A stretch of 64,000 nucleotides of DNA from Anolis sagrei (taxonomy: Eukaryota; Chordata; Lepidosauria; Squamata; Anolidae): positions 25,203,378 to 25,267,377 of the forward strand of contig NC_090030.1 in the NCBI RefSeq assembly GCF_037176765.1. The letters are read 5' to 3'. A program made the position numbers and the translations under genes. Below are positions 23,236 to 46,042 of the stretch, in pieces (position 1 is the first letter of the stretch; the number at the start of each line of letters is the position of its first letter). The notes beneath the pieces were generated by a model. The model ran no database searches. It saw only the letters and a program-made list of their open reading frames with translations, and was not told where the DNA came from.

Positions 23236-23559
23236 CAGCAATTATCCATTTGTCGTTCTGATTAAATGACTGAATGGTATCCTGATTTTTTTTTTAAAAA
23301 AACACACAAGACTGGTAAAATTTGTGTAACTAGGAGAATTGTGTGCATTTCAGGATTACAAGAGAACATTTAAACCTTTTCTGAGTTTGGCACACATCCC
23401 CAAAACACCACCCTCCATTAGCTAAACATGGTTTTGGCCTCAAAAGAAGGCACTTTTCTCATGAGTAGAGGGATCCATGGCCATTTTAGACGGCTCTGCG
23501 TTGTATGGGGAGGAGGCTTTTAGGGCTTTGCCGGTCTCATTGATGAGGTGAGAAGCGTG

Positions 23560-23884
23560 GCATTTTTCAGGGTTAACGCTTTACTCGGAAAAAGGTTACA
23601 ACACTAGTAGGTACACAGGCTAAAAAGGTCATACATTAACATTGGCTTATTAACAATTTTGAAATGAAATTAAAACATGTTTACGTTTTCCTCACCAAAA
23701 AAAAAATACCGATCAGTAATGGAAGGGAACTTTTAACAAGCAACAATAAAAAAGGGGTAAAAACAATGTGTCGGTAGTCCTCTTGGGAGTGAAGGTAAAA
23801 CTTCCACGCTCGTTTTTTGTTGAAGGAACAAAAAAAAAAGATATATGACTGATTTGGTCCAAAGTTTTGTTGCCGGGGTTCCTT
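23560..23884 (-). other. RBMX: RBMX 3' UTR (presumed)
   Basis: Sequence 3' of the RBMX stop codon on the minus strand, free of recognised repeats. An AGTAAA poly(A)-signal variant lies at 23583-23578 (minus); no canonical AATAAA is seen. The end is therefore uncertain. Confidence 0.5.
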
Positions 23885-35185
<11,301 letters not shown>

Positions 35186-35524
35186 CTAGAAAACATATTT
35201 TAACTCAAATCAGTGGAGGAAGTGGAAACATTTCCATACTAGTCACATACTTTTGAGATTTTACACTTGAAATATCCTGTCCTGATGTGATAACACCAAC
35301 ACTACCCAAGTTTGTCCTATCCATCAACACTAAGGCACCATTCTTTGTTGCAAAAAAGATGCTGCAAGAACAAAGCTCCCAAGAATGATTGTCGATTGCT
35401 TCCCTGCCAATCGAGACAATGGAAATAAAAAAGTATGTCAGGATCAATAATAATACCTAGTCCAAGCAAACTGAAAAAGGTAAGTATCGTGAGGAATAAT
35501 TTTTCAGGGAGAATGTATTTTCTA

Positions 35525-35715
35525 CTCAAAGTACTTCATCACACTTGAGAATGGATCCACTTCAAATCCACTGTCTGCCTTCTGCAGAATTCTGGGGTTT
35601 GTAATTTAGTGAGGCTGTTAAAATCTCCTCCCTAAACTACAAAACCCAGAATTCTGCAGGAGGCAGCAACCAGATTTAAAGTGGATTCATTATCTAGTGT
35701 GATGAGGTCCAAAGT
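35525..35715. mobile_element. Hairpin MITE in RBMX intron 1
   Basis: CTTCATCACACTTGAGAATG at the left pairs with the CTAGTGTGATGAGG end at the right, and inner CTGCAGAATTCTGGG pairs with CCCAGAATTCTGCAG. It is about 180 bp with no coding capacity; superfamily not determined. Confidence 0.75.
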
Positions 35716-36219
35716 CTCAAATAAGAGAAATATTCAATAGGGTGGAATGTTAAGACAGATAGTTGCCCGCTTCCCATAGGGAGAACCTAGTCCCACCCCC
35801 TGGATTTTCAGCTTCAACTCCTTAAAATAGAGGAAGAAACTGAAGCCATCGAGTTGTGATGTTTAATTAAGAAGCCATGCATTGCAGCTCATAAAACCGA
35901 CAACCAAGCTCTCTACAAGACAAAGCCATCAAAGCCCCATATCCCCCATGTTTTGATCACTCAGAAACATCCCCTGACCTATCTTCCAAGCCCATTACAG
36001 ATATAAATTAAAAACCAAATTGAAACTGTAATTATTCACATCCCCACAGAAACAGGAACTCAAAGCAGTTCAGTTTTACAAATCAAAATTAAAGCCAGAC
36101 ACAAATTAAACATTTACAACAGGACTTACAGTATTAAAAGAATTCATTTCCAAGTAAAAGATTAAAATGCAATTAATAAAAAGAATAAAGAGGTCATACG
36201 CAGTTCAGTTAAATGATAC

Positions 36220-38650
36220 AACTTATAATTGTTTTATCTAATTTATTATATTATTATATAATTTATTATATAAACAATTATTTATTTTATTATTTTAGGT
36301 GATTGAATACAGGATCCCAGTCTGTTCTTTAAAAAACCCTGGTGGGCAACTACTCAAAAGATCTTGGCGCATCCATATCTGTGTATATGCACCTTCAGTT
36401 CTCCCCTCTCCCAATATTTTAATTATTTTTAAAAACAACAAAGGAAAAACAGTATTTATGCATGCAATCATGCACATACTTAAATTACATAATAAAGTAG
36501 ACAACATGTATCTCTATTCAAATTACAATTAAAATTTGATTTAAAACAGAATTTTCTGCTTCCTTTTAATCAGTGTCTCTATAAATTAACATTTTTTTCA
36601 TCCATCTTATAGCCAAGAAGTTGCTTATTTCTAGTTTTAACCAACACATGAATGCTCCAACAATTTATATTCCTAAACAATGAATTTTTACTTTAAATTT
36701 GTGTTTTAATTTTGGCTCTGTGTATTGGAATACATGTGTTTTAATTGTATTATGTTTCATCTGTGTTGTAACCCACCTTGAATTGTGTGGATATTTTGTA
36801 TTATTTACAAATTTATTATTTAAAGATTATTATTTTTAAAAAATCTACATTTTTATATATTATTTTAATAATTTTTGAATTTATCATTTAATGCTCAATT
36901 TATTATTTTTAAATTTAATTTTTTATTTTGTTTTACTTAATTCTTGATTTTCTATTAATTCCTGAATTTATTATTGAATACTTAATTTATTATTTTAATT
37001 TTCATCATTTTGTTTTAATAATTTTTGAATTTATTATTTAATGATTAATTTATTTTTAAATTTAAATTTTATTCATTATTTTAATTAATTCTTGATTTAC
37101 TATTTATTTTTAAATTTTAATTTTGTTATTATGATTAATTATTTGATTATATTATTATACAACTTGTAATTGTTTTATATAACCAATTCTTTATTATTTA
37201 ATATTAATAAAACAAAATGATAAAAATTAAAAATAATAAATTAAGTGTTCAATAATAAATTCAAGAATTAATAGAACAAAATCATAATAAAATAACAATG
37301 AAAAAGCATGCATTAATATTAAACAATAAAGAATTGGTTATATAATAAATGAGATAAAACAGTTATAAGTTGTATAATCAAACCATCAAATAATTAATCA
37401 TAATAACAAAATTTAAAAATAATAAATATTTAATATTAATTTATATTTATCTAATTTATTATATAACCAATTCCTTATTATTTAAAATTTAAAAATAAAT
37501 TATTAATCATTACATAATAAATTTAAAAATTATTAAAACAAAATGATAAAAATTAAAAATAATAAATTAAGTGTTCAATAATAAACTCAAGAATTAATAG
37601 AACAAAACCATAATAAAATAACAATTAAAAACTATACAATAATATTAAATAATAAAGAATTGATTCTATAATAAATGAGATAAAACAATTATAAGTTGTA
37701 TAATTAAATAATTAAATAATAATAACAAAATAAATAAAATTAAAAAATAATAAATAGTAAATCAAGAATTAATTAAAACAAACTAATAAATAAAATTAAA
37801 AAATAATAAATTCAAGAATTAATACAACAAAATCATAATAAAATAACAATTAAAATTATACATTAATATTAAATAATAAGGAATTGGTTATATAATAAAT
37901 TAGATAAATATAAATTAGATAAATATAAATTAATATTAAATATTAAATATTTATTATTTTTAAATTTTATTTATTTTGTTATTATGATTAATTATTTGAT
38001 GATTTGATTATACAACTTATAACTGTTTTATCTCATTTATTATATAACCAATTCTTTATTGTTTAATATTAATGCATGCATTTTAATTGTTATTTTATTA
38101 TGATTTTGTTCTATTAATTCTTGAATTTATTATTGAACACTTAATTTCTTATTTTTAATTTTCATTATTTTGCTTTAATGTTTTTTGAATTTATTATTTA
38201 ATGATTAATTTATTTTTAAATTTAATTTATTAGTTTGTCTTAATTCTTGATTTACTATTTTTAAATTTCATTTATTTTGTTATTATGATCAATTATTTGG
38301 TTGATTATATTATACAACTTACAATTGTTTTATATAACCAATTCTTTATTATTTAATATTAAGTTATAATTTTTCATTGTTATTTTATTATGATTTTGTT
38401 CTATTAATTCTTGAATTTATTATTGAATACTTAATTTATTATTTTGTTTTAATATTTTTTGAATTTATTATTTAATGATTAATTTATTTTTAAAGTATTA
38501 GTTTGTCTTAATTAATTCTTGATTTACTATTTTTAAAATTTATTTATTTTGTTATTATGATTAATTATTTAACTGATTATTTGATTATACAAATAATTAT
38601 AATTGTTATTATCTAATTTATTATATAATCAATGACTTATTGTATTATTT
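36220..38650. repeat. RBMX: AT-rich block of direct and inverted repeats in RBMX intron 1
   Basis: About 2.4 kb of nearly pure A/T with recurring units in both directions. ACAACTTATAATTG-type motifs run forward at about 36222, 37160, 38008 and 38318 and in reverse near 37362 and 37692. The long stretch 37200-37390 is close to the reverse complement of 37990-38160 (shared features include GCATGCATTAATATTAAACA and AAGAATTGGTTATATAA). TTTTAGGTGATTGA occurs at both ends (about 36295 and 38650). Confidence 0.9.
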
Positions 38651-38699
38651 TTAGGTGATTGAGGCCTACCCAATAGCCAGCCCCAAGCCATAACGTGAT

Positions 38700-38910
38700 C
38701 AATAATCCCATGCGCATGCGTGGCTTGAACAAGCGGAAAGCCCAAAACGGTCGGTTGGCTGGCTGGCGCATGCGCAAAACGCCCCTCTCCTTCGAGAGCC
38801 TGTAAAAACGGCCACAAAATGGCGGCTCCTTCAGGCACCGTCTGGAGAGCAACCCTGAAGCGAAACGTTGCGCCTAGACCACAAACGCTGCTCAAAATGG
38901 CGGCTCTTTC
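38700..38910. promoter_or_regulatory. RBMX: NRF1/YY1 motif cluster in RBMX intron 1
   Basis: Two NRF1-type palindromic sites (CATGCGCATGCGTG near 38709, GGCGCATGCGCAAA near 38764) and two AAAATGGCGGCTC YY1-type sites (about 38815 and 38893), within 200-450 bp of the RBMX transcription start. It is probably part of the RBMX CpG-rich promoter; an alternative start in intron 1 is possible. Confidence 0.6.
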
Positions 38911-39092
38911 AGCCAAGGGGGAGGAAAAAAGGAAGGCCTACGAATAGGACACATTTGGATTATGAAAGTATTTGTATCATAACAGGGAGAGGAATCCACT
39001 GTCTCTTTGCCCGTCTCGATTTATATATGCACAGCCCTCTCTTCCCCTCTTTCTCTTTCCTCATTCCTTCCTTCCTCGCCCGCTATGCTTAC

Positions 39093-39275
39093 CTCAACCC
39101 GGCCGGCAGAAGACCCACGACGCACTGAGGAGGAACAAAGGCGCGGAGGGCCTTTATATAGGTGACGTCAGCGCGCTTGAACGCAGCCCGAGATGCCCGG
39201 ATGGAAGTGCGAACAAAAGGGAAAGGGAGCTGAGAATTGAAAGGAGGAGTGACGTCACGCGCCGCGGGAACCAAT
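39093..39275 (-). promoter_or_regulatory. RBMX: RBMX core promoter and untranslated exon 1
   Basis: On the minus strand: CCAAT box (ATTGG on this strand, near 39275), TGACGTCA at 39257-39250 and again at 39170-39163, TATATAAA at 39160-39153, then a short exon ending at 39093 with donor GTAAGC. TSS is inferred about 30 bp downstream of the TATA box (near 39125), giving a non-coding exon 1 of about 30-35 nt spliced to 35185. Two perfect cAMP-response elements suggest CREB/ATF input. Confidence 0.8.
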
Positions 39276-39311
39276 CAAAGGGCGTTCATAGGACTCAATC
39301 TGCCTAGCAAA

Positions 39312-39415
39312 GTGGGCCTGCCAGGTGTTTTGGACTTCAAATCCCACAATTCCTAACAGCCGGTAGGCTGTTAGGAATTGTGGGAGTTGAAGTCCAAAAC
39401 ACCTGGCAGGCCCAC
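39312..39415. mobile_element. Near-perfect hairpin MITE upstream of RBMX
   Basis: A 49-bp left arm (39312-39360) pairs with the right arm (39367-39415) with one mismatch around a 6-nt loop. It starts GTGGGCCTGCCAGGTGTTTT. A partial relative lies at 48570-48632. It sits less than 200 bp upstream of the RBMX TSS. Confidence 0.9.
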
Positions 39416-39540
39416 GTTTGCCCAAGTCTGATATATATACTATAATAATATACAGAAATAATTTCATTGTAATGTAAAAATACTAATCATCTATCTATCT
39501 ATATTAATAATAATATAATGTTAATTTGTGGGATTTTATT

Positions 39541-40592
39541 TGTCGTGTCAGAGCAACCAGACCATTATATTACATTTCTAACAGAACAAAGCAAAGAAAC
39601 AGATAAAATACAAAATTTGTGAGTTTGGTAGTTGTTTAAATGTCCTTTGACCAGTATCTGGCCACTTGGAGTGCTTCCGGTGTTGCCGCAAGGAAGTCCT
39701 CCATTGTGCATGTGGCAGGGCTCAGGTTGCATTGCAGCAGGTGGTCAGTGGTTTGCTCCTCTCCGCACTCGCATGTCGTGGATTCCACTTTGTGCCCCCA
39801 TTTCTGAAGGTTGGCTCTGCATCTTGTGGTGCCGGAGCGCAGTCTGTTCAGCACCTTCCAAGTCGCCCAGTCTTCTGTGTGCCCAGGGGGGAGTCTCTCA
39901 TCTGGTATCACCCACGGATTGAGGTGCTGGGTTTGGGCCTGCCACTTTTGGACTCTCGCTTGCTGGGGTGTTCCAGCGAGTGTCTCTGTAGATCTAAGAA
40001 AACTATGTCTTGATTTAAGTCGTTGACGTGCTGGCTGATACCCAAACAGGAGATGAGCTGGAGATGTCTCTGCCTTCTTCCTTTCACTACTGGCTGCTAC
40101 TTCCCGGCGGATGTCAGGTGGTGCAATACCAGCTAGGCAGTGTAGTTTCTCCAGTGGTGTGGGGCACAGACACCCCGTGATAATGCGGCATGTCTCATTA
40201 AGAGCCACATCCACTGTTTTAGTGTGGTGAGATATGTTCCACACTGGGCATGAATACTCAGCAGCAGAGTAGCATAGCGCAAGGGCAGATGTCTTCACTG
40301 TGTCTGGTTGGGATCCCCAGGTTGTGCCAGTCAGCTTTCGTATGATATTGTTTCTAGCACCCACTTTTTGCTTGATGTTCAGGCAGTGCTTCTTGTAAGT
40401 CAGAGCACGGTCCAGAGTGACTCCCAGGTATTTGGGTGTGCTGCAATGCTCCAGTGGGATTCCTTCCCAGGTAATCCTCAGAGGTCGGGATGCTTTTCTG
40501 TTCTTAAGGTGAAAGGCACATGTCTGTGTTTTAGATGGATTAGGGATCAGTTGGTTTTCCCTGTAATAGGCAGTAAGAGCTTCGGAGAAATA
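39541..40592 (-). mobile_element. Jockey/CR1-group LINE, second copy
   Basis: The 242-codon frame 40364-39636 is highly similar to the copy at 7067-8456 (LTGTTWGSQPDTVKTSALA, CRIITGCLCPTP, HLLQCNLSPATCTMED). It is truncated upstream of the YxDD box near 40592, where (TA)n begins. The near-identity of the two copies points to fairly recent activity. Confidence 0.88.
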
Positions 40593-40599
40593 CTAATCT

Positions 40600-40627
40600 T
40601 CTATCTATCTAATAATATAATATATAT

Positions 40628-40661
<34 letters not shown>

Positions 40662-40795
40662 TAATATATATTATATATAATAATATAATATATATTATAT
40701 ATAATAATATAATATATATTATATATAATAATATAATATATATTATATATATATTATATATATATATTATATAATATACTATATATTGTCATATA
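40600..40795. repeat. (TA)n-rich microsatellite
   Basis: Mixed TA, TATC, AG and AATATATATT units. Confidence 0.9.
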
Positions 40796-40798
40796 ACA

Positions 40799-40863
40799 TA
40801 TGACAACTGGGATCATAGGTAAGCATGGTCTGGGAGAACAAAATGAAGTGGGACGCAGGCTTC
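40799..40863 (+). mobile_element. Inverted BovB fragment
   Basis: 65 bp encoding TGIIGKHGLGEQNEVGRR on the plus strand, which duplicates, in inverse orientation, the part of BovB at 41578-41648 (minus). It directly abuts the main BovB segment. Confidence 0.8.
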
Positions 40864-41963
40864 TCTTGATCTCTTCAGCTTCTGTTAGGTCCCTGCCATC
40901 TTTGTTTCTTATCATACCAATTTTTGCCTGAAATTTACCTCCAATGTTTCTAATTTTCTGGAAGAGGTCTCTTGTCCTTCCTATTCTGTTGTCTTCTTCC
41001 ACTTCCATGCATTGCTTATTTAAAAATAGTTCCTTATCTCTTCTGGCTAACCTCTGGAATTGCGCATTTAACTGGGCATATCTCCCCTTTTCACTGTTTC
41101 CTTTTGCTTTCCTCCTTTCTTGGGCTACTTCCAGTGTCTCAGCAGACAACCATTTTGCCTTCTTGGTTTTCTTTTTCTTTGGGACGTACTTTGTTGCCGC
41201 CTCCTGAACAATGTCGCGGACTTCTGTCCATAGTTCTTCTGGGACTCTGTTTACTAAATCTAGTCCTTCAAATCTGTTCTTCACTTCCACTGTATATTCG
41301 CTAGGAATGTTAGTGAGATCATATCTAACTGGTCTGTGTATTTTCCCTGATCTCTTTAGTTTTATTCTAAATTGGGCAATAAGAAGTTCGTGATCTGAGC
41401 TACAGTCAGCCCCAGGTCTTGTTTTCACCGACTGGATGGATGTCCGCCACCTTTGGCTGCAAAGGATGTAATCAATCTGATTTCGGTGTTGACCATCTGG
41501 TGAGGTCCATGTATAAAGCCGTCTTTTAGGTTGTTGGAAGAGAGTATTCATTATACACAGCGAGTTTTCCTGGCAAAATTCTATCAGCCTGCGTCCTGCT
41601 TCATTTTGTTCTCCCAGACCATGCTTGCCTGTGATCCCTGTTGTCATTTGACTTCCCACCTTGGCATTCCAGTCTCCTGTAATGAAGATAATGTCTCTTT
41701 TTGGTGTATTATCCAGTAGGTCCTGCAGATCCTCATAGAACTGATCTACTTCTGTTTCTTCAGCAGCTGTGCTTGGGGCGTATATTTGGATCACTGTGAT
41801 GTTGAAAGGCTTTCCTTGCACTCGAATTGAGATCATTCTGTCATTTTTTGGGTTGTATCCAAGCACCGCTTTAGCGAATTTCTTATTAATTATGAAGGCT
41901 ACTCCATTTCTTCGATGTTCCTCTTGTCCGCAGTAGTAGATCTGGTGGTCATCTGATGTGAAG
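40864..41963 (-). mobile_element. BovB (RTE) endonuclease segment
   Basis: Minus-strand codons give the RTE-BovB endonuclease: FNITVIQIYAPSTAAEE, FITGDWNAKVGSQ, RRLYTWTSPDGQHRNQIDYI and GADCSSDHELLIAQFRIKLK, then the linker DLTEAEEIKR. This is one open stretch of over 330 codons. The reverse transcriptase is missing and the N-terminal part appears at 47845-47960. BovB is a LINE known for horizontal transfer among squamates and other animals. Confidence 0.92.
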
Positions 41964-42156
41964 TATTTATTTATTTACTTTATTTGTATACCGCTGTTCT
42001 CAGCCCTTAGGCGACTCACAGCGATTAACAACAAGAACAGCAAAAATTCAATGCTACCATCACATGGTATAAAAAACAGTTAACATCATAACATATTATA
42101 GAAAAGTATACAATTAACAACAATATACAATTAACACCAATAGCCATTCTCTAGCG

Positions 42157-43213
42157 CAGTGTTTCCCAACCTGGGGGTTGGGACCCCTTGGGGGGTCGCG
42201 AGGGGGTGTCAGAGGGGTCACCAAAGACAATCAGAAAATAGTATTTTCTGTGTGGGAAGTTTGGCCCAAATCTCTCATTGGTGGGGTTCAGAATGTGCTT
42301 TGATTGTAGGTGAACTATAAATCCCAGCAATTACAACTCTCAAATGTCAAGGTCTATTTCCCCCAACCTCCATTACTGTTCATATTTGAACATATTGTGT
42401 ATTCGTGCCAAGTTTGGTCTATCATTGTTTGATTCCACAGTGCTCTCTGGATGTAGGTGAACTACAACTCCAAAACTCAAGGTCAATGCCCACTAAACCC
42501 TTACAGTATTTTCTGTTTGTCAAGGGAGTTCTGTGTCAAGTTTGGTTCAGTTCCATCATTGGTGGAGTTCAGAATGCTCTTTGATTGTTGGTGAACTATA
42601 AATCCCAGCAAATACAACTCCCAAATGTCAAGATCTATTTCCCCCAAACTCCACCAGTGTTCACATTTCGGCATAATGCATATTCGTGCTAAGTTTTGTC
42701 CAGATCTATCATTGTTTGAGTCCACAGTGCTCTCTGGATGTAGTTGAACTACAACTCCAAAACTCAAGGTCAATGACCACCAAATCCTTGCAGTATTTTC
42801 TGTTGGTCACAGGAGTTCTGTGTGCCGAGTTTGGTTCCTTTCCATCATTGGTGGAGTTCAGAGTGCTCTTTGATTGTAGGTGAACTATAAATCCCCCAGA
42901 AACTATAACCCCCAAATCGGCCAATAGGCCAATCAATAAAACGTACGTAAACGTATCTATAACCCCCAAATTACAAAATCAATCTGCCCCCCTCCCCCAA
43001 CACCACCAGTATTCAAATTTGGGCGTATCGGGTATTTGTGCCAAATTGGGTCTAGTGAATACATCATGCTTATCATATATTTACATTATGATTCATAACA
43101 GTAGCAAATCTACAGCCGTGAAGTAGCAACAAAAATAATGTGATTGTTGGGGGTCACCACCACATGAGGAACTGTATGCAGGGGTTGTGGATTTGGAAGG
43201 TTGAGAACCACTG
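42157..43213. mobile_element. Complete non-autonomous hAT, perfect target duplication
   Basis: 1057 bp from CAGTGTTTCCCAACCTGG to AAGGTTGAGAACCACTG, flanked by CTCTAGCG on both sides (42149-42156, 43214-43221). Interior consists of TGAACTATAAATCCCAGC blocks repeated about three times. No transposase. Confidence 0.93.
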
Positions 43214-44145
43214 CTCTAGCGTCTCATCACTAAAAACATGATCCAGATCCGTTATCCATTGTTCCATTCCTATGTTCTTTACATTCATTGCACTGACTAT
43301 TCGAACGCCTGCTCAAACAACCAGGTTTTCACTTTTTTGCGGAATACCATTAATGACGGAGCTAGTTTAATGTCCGTGGGAAGGGCGTTCCACAGCCGCG
43401 GGGCCACCACCAAGAAGGCCCTATCTCTCGTCCCTGCCAGCCGAGCTTGAGAAGCAGGCGGGATTGAGAGCAGGGTCTCCCCGGAAGATCTCAAAGTCCT
43501 AGTGGGTTCATAGGCAGAGATGCGGTCGGATAGGTAGCTTGGGCTGGAACCGTTTAGGGCAGTGTTTCTCAACCTTCCTAATGCCGCGACCCCCTAATAC
43601 ATTTCCTCATGTTGTGGTGACCCAACCATCACATTATTTTGCTACTTCATAACTGTATTTTTGCTCTTGTTATTAATTGTAATGCGATTATCTGATAAGC
43701 AGGATGTATTTCCATTCACTGGACTGAATTTGGCACAAATACACAATATGCCCAAAATTGGATTGAGGTGGGGTTGGGGGGGGGGGGGGGGTTGATTGAT
43801 TTTGTCATTTGGGAGTTGTAGTTGCTGGGATTTATAGTTCACCTATAATCAAAGAGCATTCTGAACTCCACCAACGATGGAATTGAACCAAACTTAGCAC
43901 ACAAAACTACCATGGCCAACAGAAAACACAGGAAGGGTTTGGTGGGCATTGACCTTGAGTTTGGAGTTGTTGTTCACCTACATCCAGAGAGCACTGTGGA
44001 TGTATGATGGATCTGGACCAAACTTGACATGAATACTCAATATGCCCAAATGTGAACAATTGTGGAGTTTTGGGGAAATAGACCTTGACATTTGAGTTGT
44101 AGTTGCTGGGATTTATAGTTCACCTACACTATTTGTGTCTTAATA

Positions 44146-45491
44146 CAAGGTTAGTCAAAATGAATAGGCCAATAAGAAAATTAATTTTAGACGAATGTAT
44201 GTTTATTGTAACCAAACTACAGCTACGTATCGACAGATAAATTATCAAAGTTTTGTCTCACCTTCAGAGATGTTCAATATGGGCGCCCCGTGTGACACGG
44301 CAGACGTCCAAGCAATAGTCCAGTTCATTCCACATCCGTTGCAGCACATCCGCCGTAATGGCATCGAATGCAGCACATATGCGCTGTTTTAAGTCGTCCA
44401 AGGTCAGCGGTAATGGAGGTCGGAACACAGTGTCTTTCACATATCCCCAGAGAGAAAAGTCGCATGGTGTGAGGTCGGGGGACCTGGGGGGCCACAGGAG
44501 GAATGGAAGATCAGTCACTCCAGCACGGCCAATCCAACGTCTGGGAAGGTGTTCGTTGAGGTACTCGCGTACACTGTTGTGCCAATGCGGAGGGGCACCG
44601 TCCTGTTGGAATACGAAATCGGGCACTTTCTCTTCTAACTGTGGCATCAACCATTCAGACAACATGTCAGCGTACACTATGCCTGTTACGGTTTTCTCCG
44701 CGAAAAAGAATGGGCCAAACACGTGACGGTTGGTTATTGCACAGAAAACGTTTACCTTCGGCGAATCCCTTACATGTTCCAATACGGCATGAGGATTTTC
44801 AGATCCCCAAAAGCGGAGATTATGCCTATTGACCTTCCCGCACAGGTGAAACGTTGCCTCGTCACTGAAGACCAGTCTGTTGCCAAAGCCTTCCTCCTCT
44901 AGTCTTCGCTGCATTGATTCGCAAAAATCGTGTCGTTTCGAATAGTCACCTTTTTTCAAAGCCTGCACCATTTGCAATTTATACGGCTTGAACTGCAAAC
45001 GTTTGCGTAACACGCGCCACACAGTTTTTTGCGGAACGTTCAATTCCATGGAAACACGATTTGTCGACTTCTGGGGACTTCGTTGAAAGGATGCACAAAT
45101 GGATTCCACTGTGTCTTCGGAGACACGCGGTCGTCCTGTGGTTTTACCCTTGCATAAGCAGCCCGTCTCCTCAAATTGCTTTACCCACCTCGCAATGGAA
45201 TGTCGATGAGGTGGTTCCTTGCCATACTTGGCTCGAAATTCTCGCTGGACCGTAATTACTGACATTGTTTTAGCAAATGTCATCACACAAAACGCCTTCT
45301 CTTTGCCTGATTCCGCCATTTTGAAAACAGCGACTCCTGGCGACGCCTAGCGGCATTAACGTACATGTGTGTTGCTCAAAAAAAACCTTTGATAGTTTAT
45401 CTGTCGCTACGTAGCTGTGGTTTGGTTACAGTAAACACACATTCGGCTACAATTAATTTTCTTATTGGCCTATTCATTTTGACTAACCCTG
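44146..45491 (-). mobile_element. Mariner-type (DD41D) transposon, apparently whole
   Basis: 1346 bp with TA target duplications (44144-44145, 45492-45493). Terminal inverted repeats of about 105 bp start CAAGGTTAGTCAAAATGAAT and CAGGGTTAGTCAAAATGAAT and differ at about 8 positions. A single transposase gene without interruption lies inside, on the minus strand. All parts of a Tc1/mariner element are present. Confidence 0.95.
44264..45319 (-). CDS. Mariner transposase, DD41D, open over 351 codons
   Basis: Cut-and-paste transposase acting on its own inverted repeats and TA sites. From MAESGKEKAF, residues 15-110 hold the two helix-turn-helix DNA-binding parts (HRHSIARWVKQFEETG, VPQKTVWRVLRK) joined by the GRPR linker motif (TTGRPR, 60-65). 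The catalytic domain has D153 (VFSDEATF), D240 (VFQQDGAPPHW) and D282 (PPRSPDLTPCDF). Forty-one residues separate the last two, so it is DD41D and not the DD34D of classic mariners. The C-terminus LWGYVKDTVFR and the length fit the family. No stop or frameshift is seen. Known relatives of DD41D type are mostly described from arthropods. Confidence 0.93.
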   Translation of the reverse strand: MAESGKEKAFCVMTFAKTMSVITVQREFRAKYGKEPPHRHSIARWVKQFEETGCLCKGKTTGRPRVSEDTVESICASFQRSPQKSTNRVSMELNVPQKTVWRVLRKRLQFKPYKLQMVQALKKGDYSKRHDFCESMQRRLEEEGFGNRLVFSDEATFHLCGKVNRHNLRFWGSENPHAVLEHVRDSPKVNVFCAITNRHVFGPFFFAEKTVTGIVYADMLSEWLMPQLEEKVPDFVFQQDGAPPHWHNSVREYLNEHLPRRWIGRAGVTDLPFLLWPPRSPDLTPCDFSLWGYVKDTVFRPPLPLTLDDLKQRICAAFDAITADVLQRMWNELDYCLDVCRVTRGAHIEHL

Positions 45492-46042
45492 TATTTGCAC
45501 TAAAATGTGCGATGCAAGGCCAGAAAGTTATTTCTGTTCTTTACAATATGTTCTGTCTACTTGATCTTTATGAAACAAATTGCATATTTTTGTTCTTTAC
45601 AATATGTTCTGTCTACTTGATCTTTATGAAACAAAGAGCATTCTGAACCCCACTAACAATTGAATTGAACCAAACTTCCCACACAGAAACCCCATGACCA
45701 ACAAAAATACTGTGTTTTCTGGTGGTCTTTGGCAATCCCTCCGACACTCCCTGGCGACCCCCGCAGGGGTCCCGACCCCCAGGTTGAGAACCACTGGTTT
45801 AGGGCTTTAAAGGCCAACGCCAGCACCTTGAATCGAGCCCGGTAGCAAATCGGTAGCCAGTGGAATTGGCGCAACAGGGGGGTTGTATGCTCCCTGCGCT
45901 CTGCTCCTGTTAGAATCATGGCTGCCGAGCGTTGGACTAGTTGAAGCTTCCGAGCCGTCTTCAAAGGCAACCCTATGTAGAGAGCGTTGTAGTAGTCTAA
46001 AGGGGATGTAACCAGAGCGTGGACTACCGTGGCCAAGTCCAG

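Larger units (their letters stand above)
43560..45796. mobile_element. hAT carrying a mariner insertion
   Basis: CAGTGTTTCTCAACCTTCC to CCAGGTTGAGAACCACTG, flanked by GTTTAGGG on both sides (43552-43559, 45797-45804), inserted in L2 coding sequence. Without the mariner (44146-45491) it is about 890 bp. Confidence 0.92.
41965..46042 (-). mobile_element. L2 LINE interrupted by two hATs
   Basis: 3' end (TTTATTTACTTTATTTGTAT then CCGCTGTTCTCAGCCC) at 41965; C-terminal codons at 43558-43297 (YEPTRTLRSSGETLLS, AFLVVAPRLWNALP); reverse-transcriptase tail codons at 45805-46042 (SPLDYYNALYIGLPLKTARK). hATs at 42157-43213 and 43560-45796 split it into three. Confidence 0.88.

Noticed and set aside
22423-23261. 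Overlapping frames starting MYSHLLD or MKQVE in the tandem array
   Set aside because: They result from the 205-bp repeat; the period is not a multiple of three and frames drift between copies.
38868-39307. Plus-strand frames across the RBMX promoter
   Set aside because: No known domain; they overlap TATA/CRE elements and exon 1 of RBMX on the other strand.
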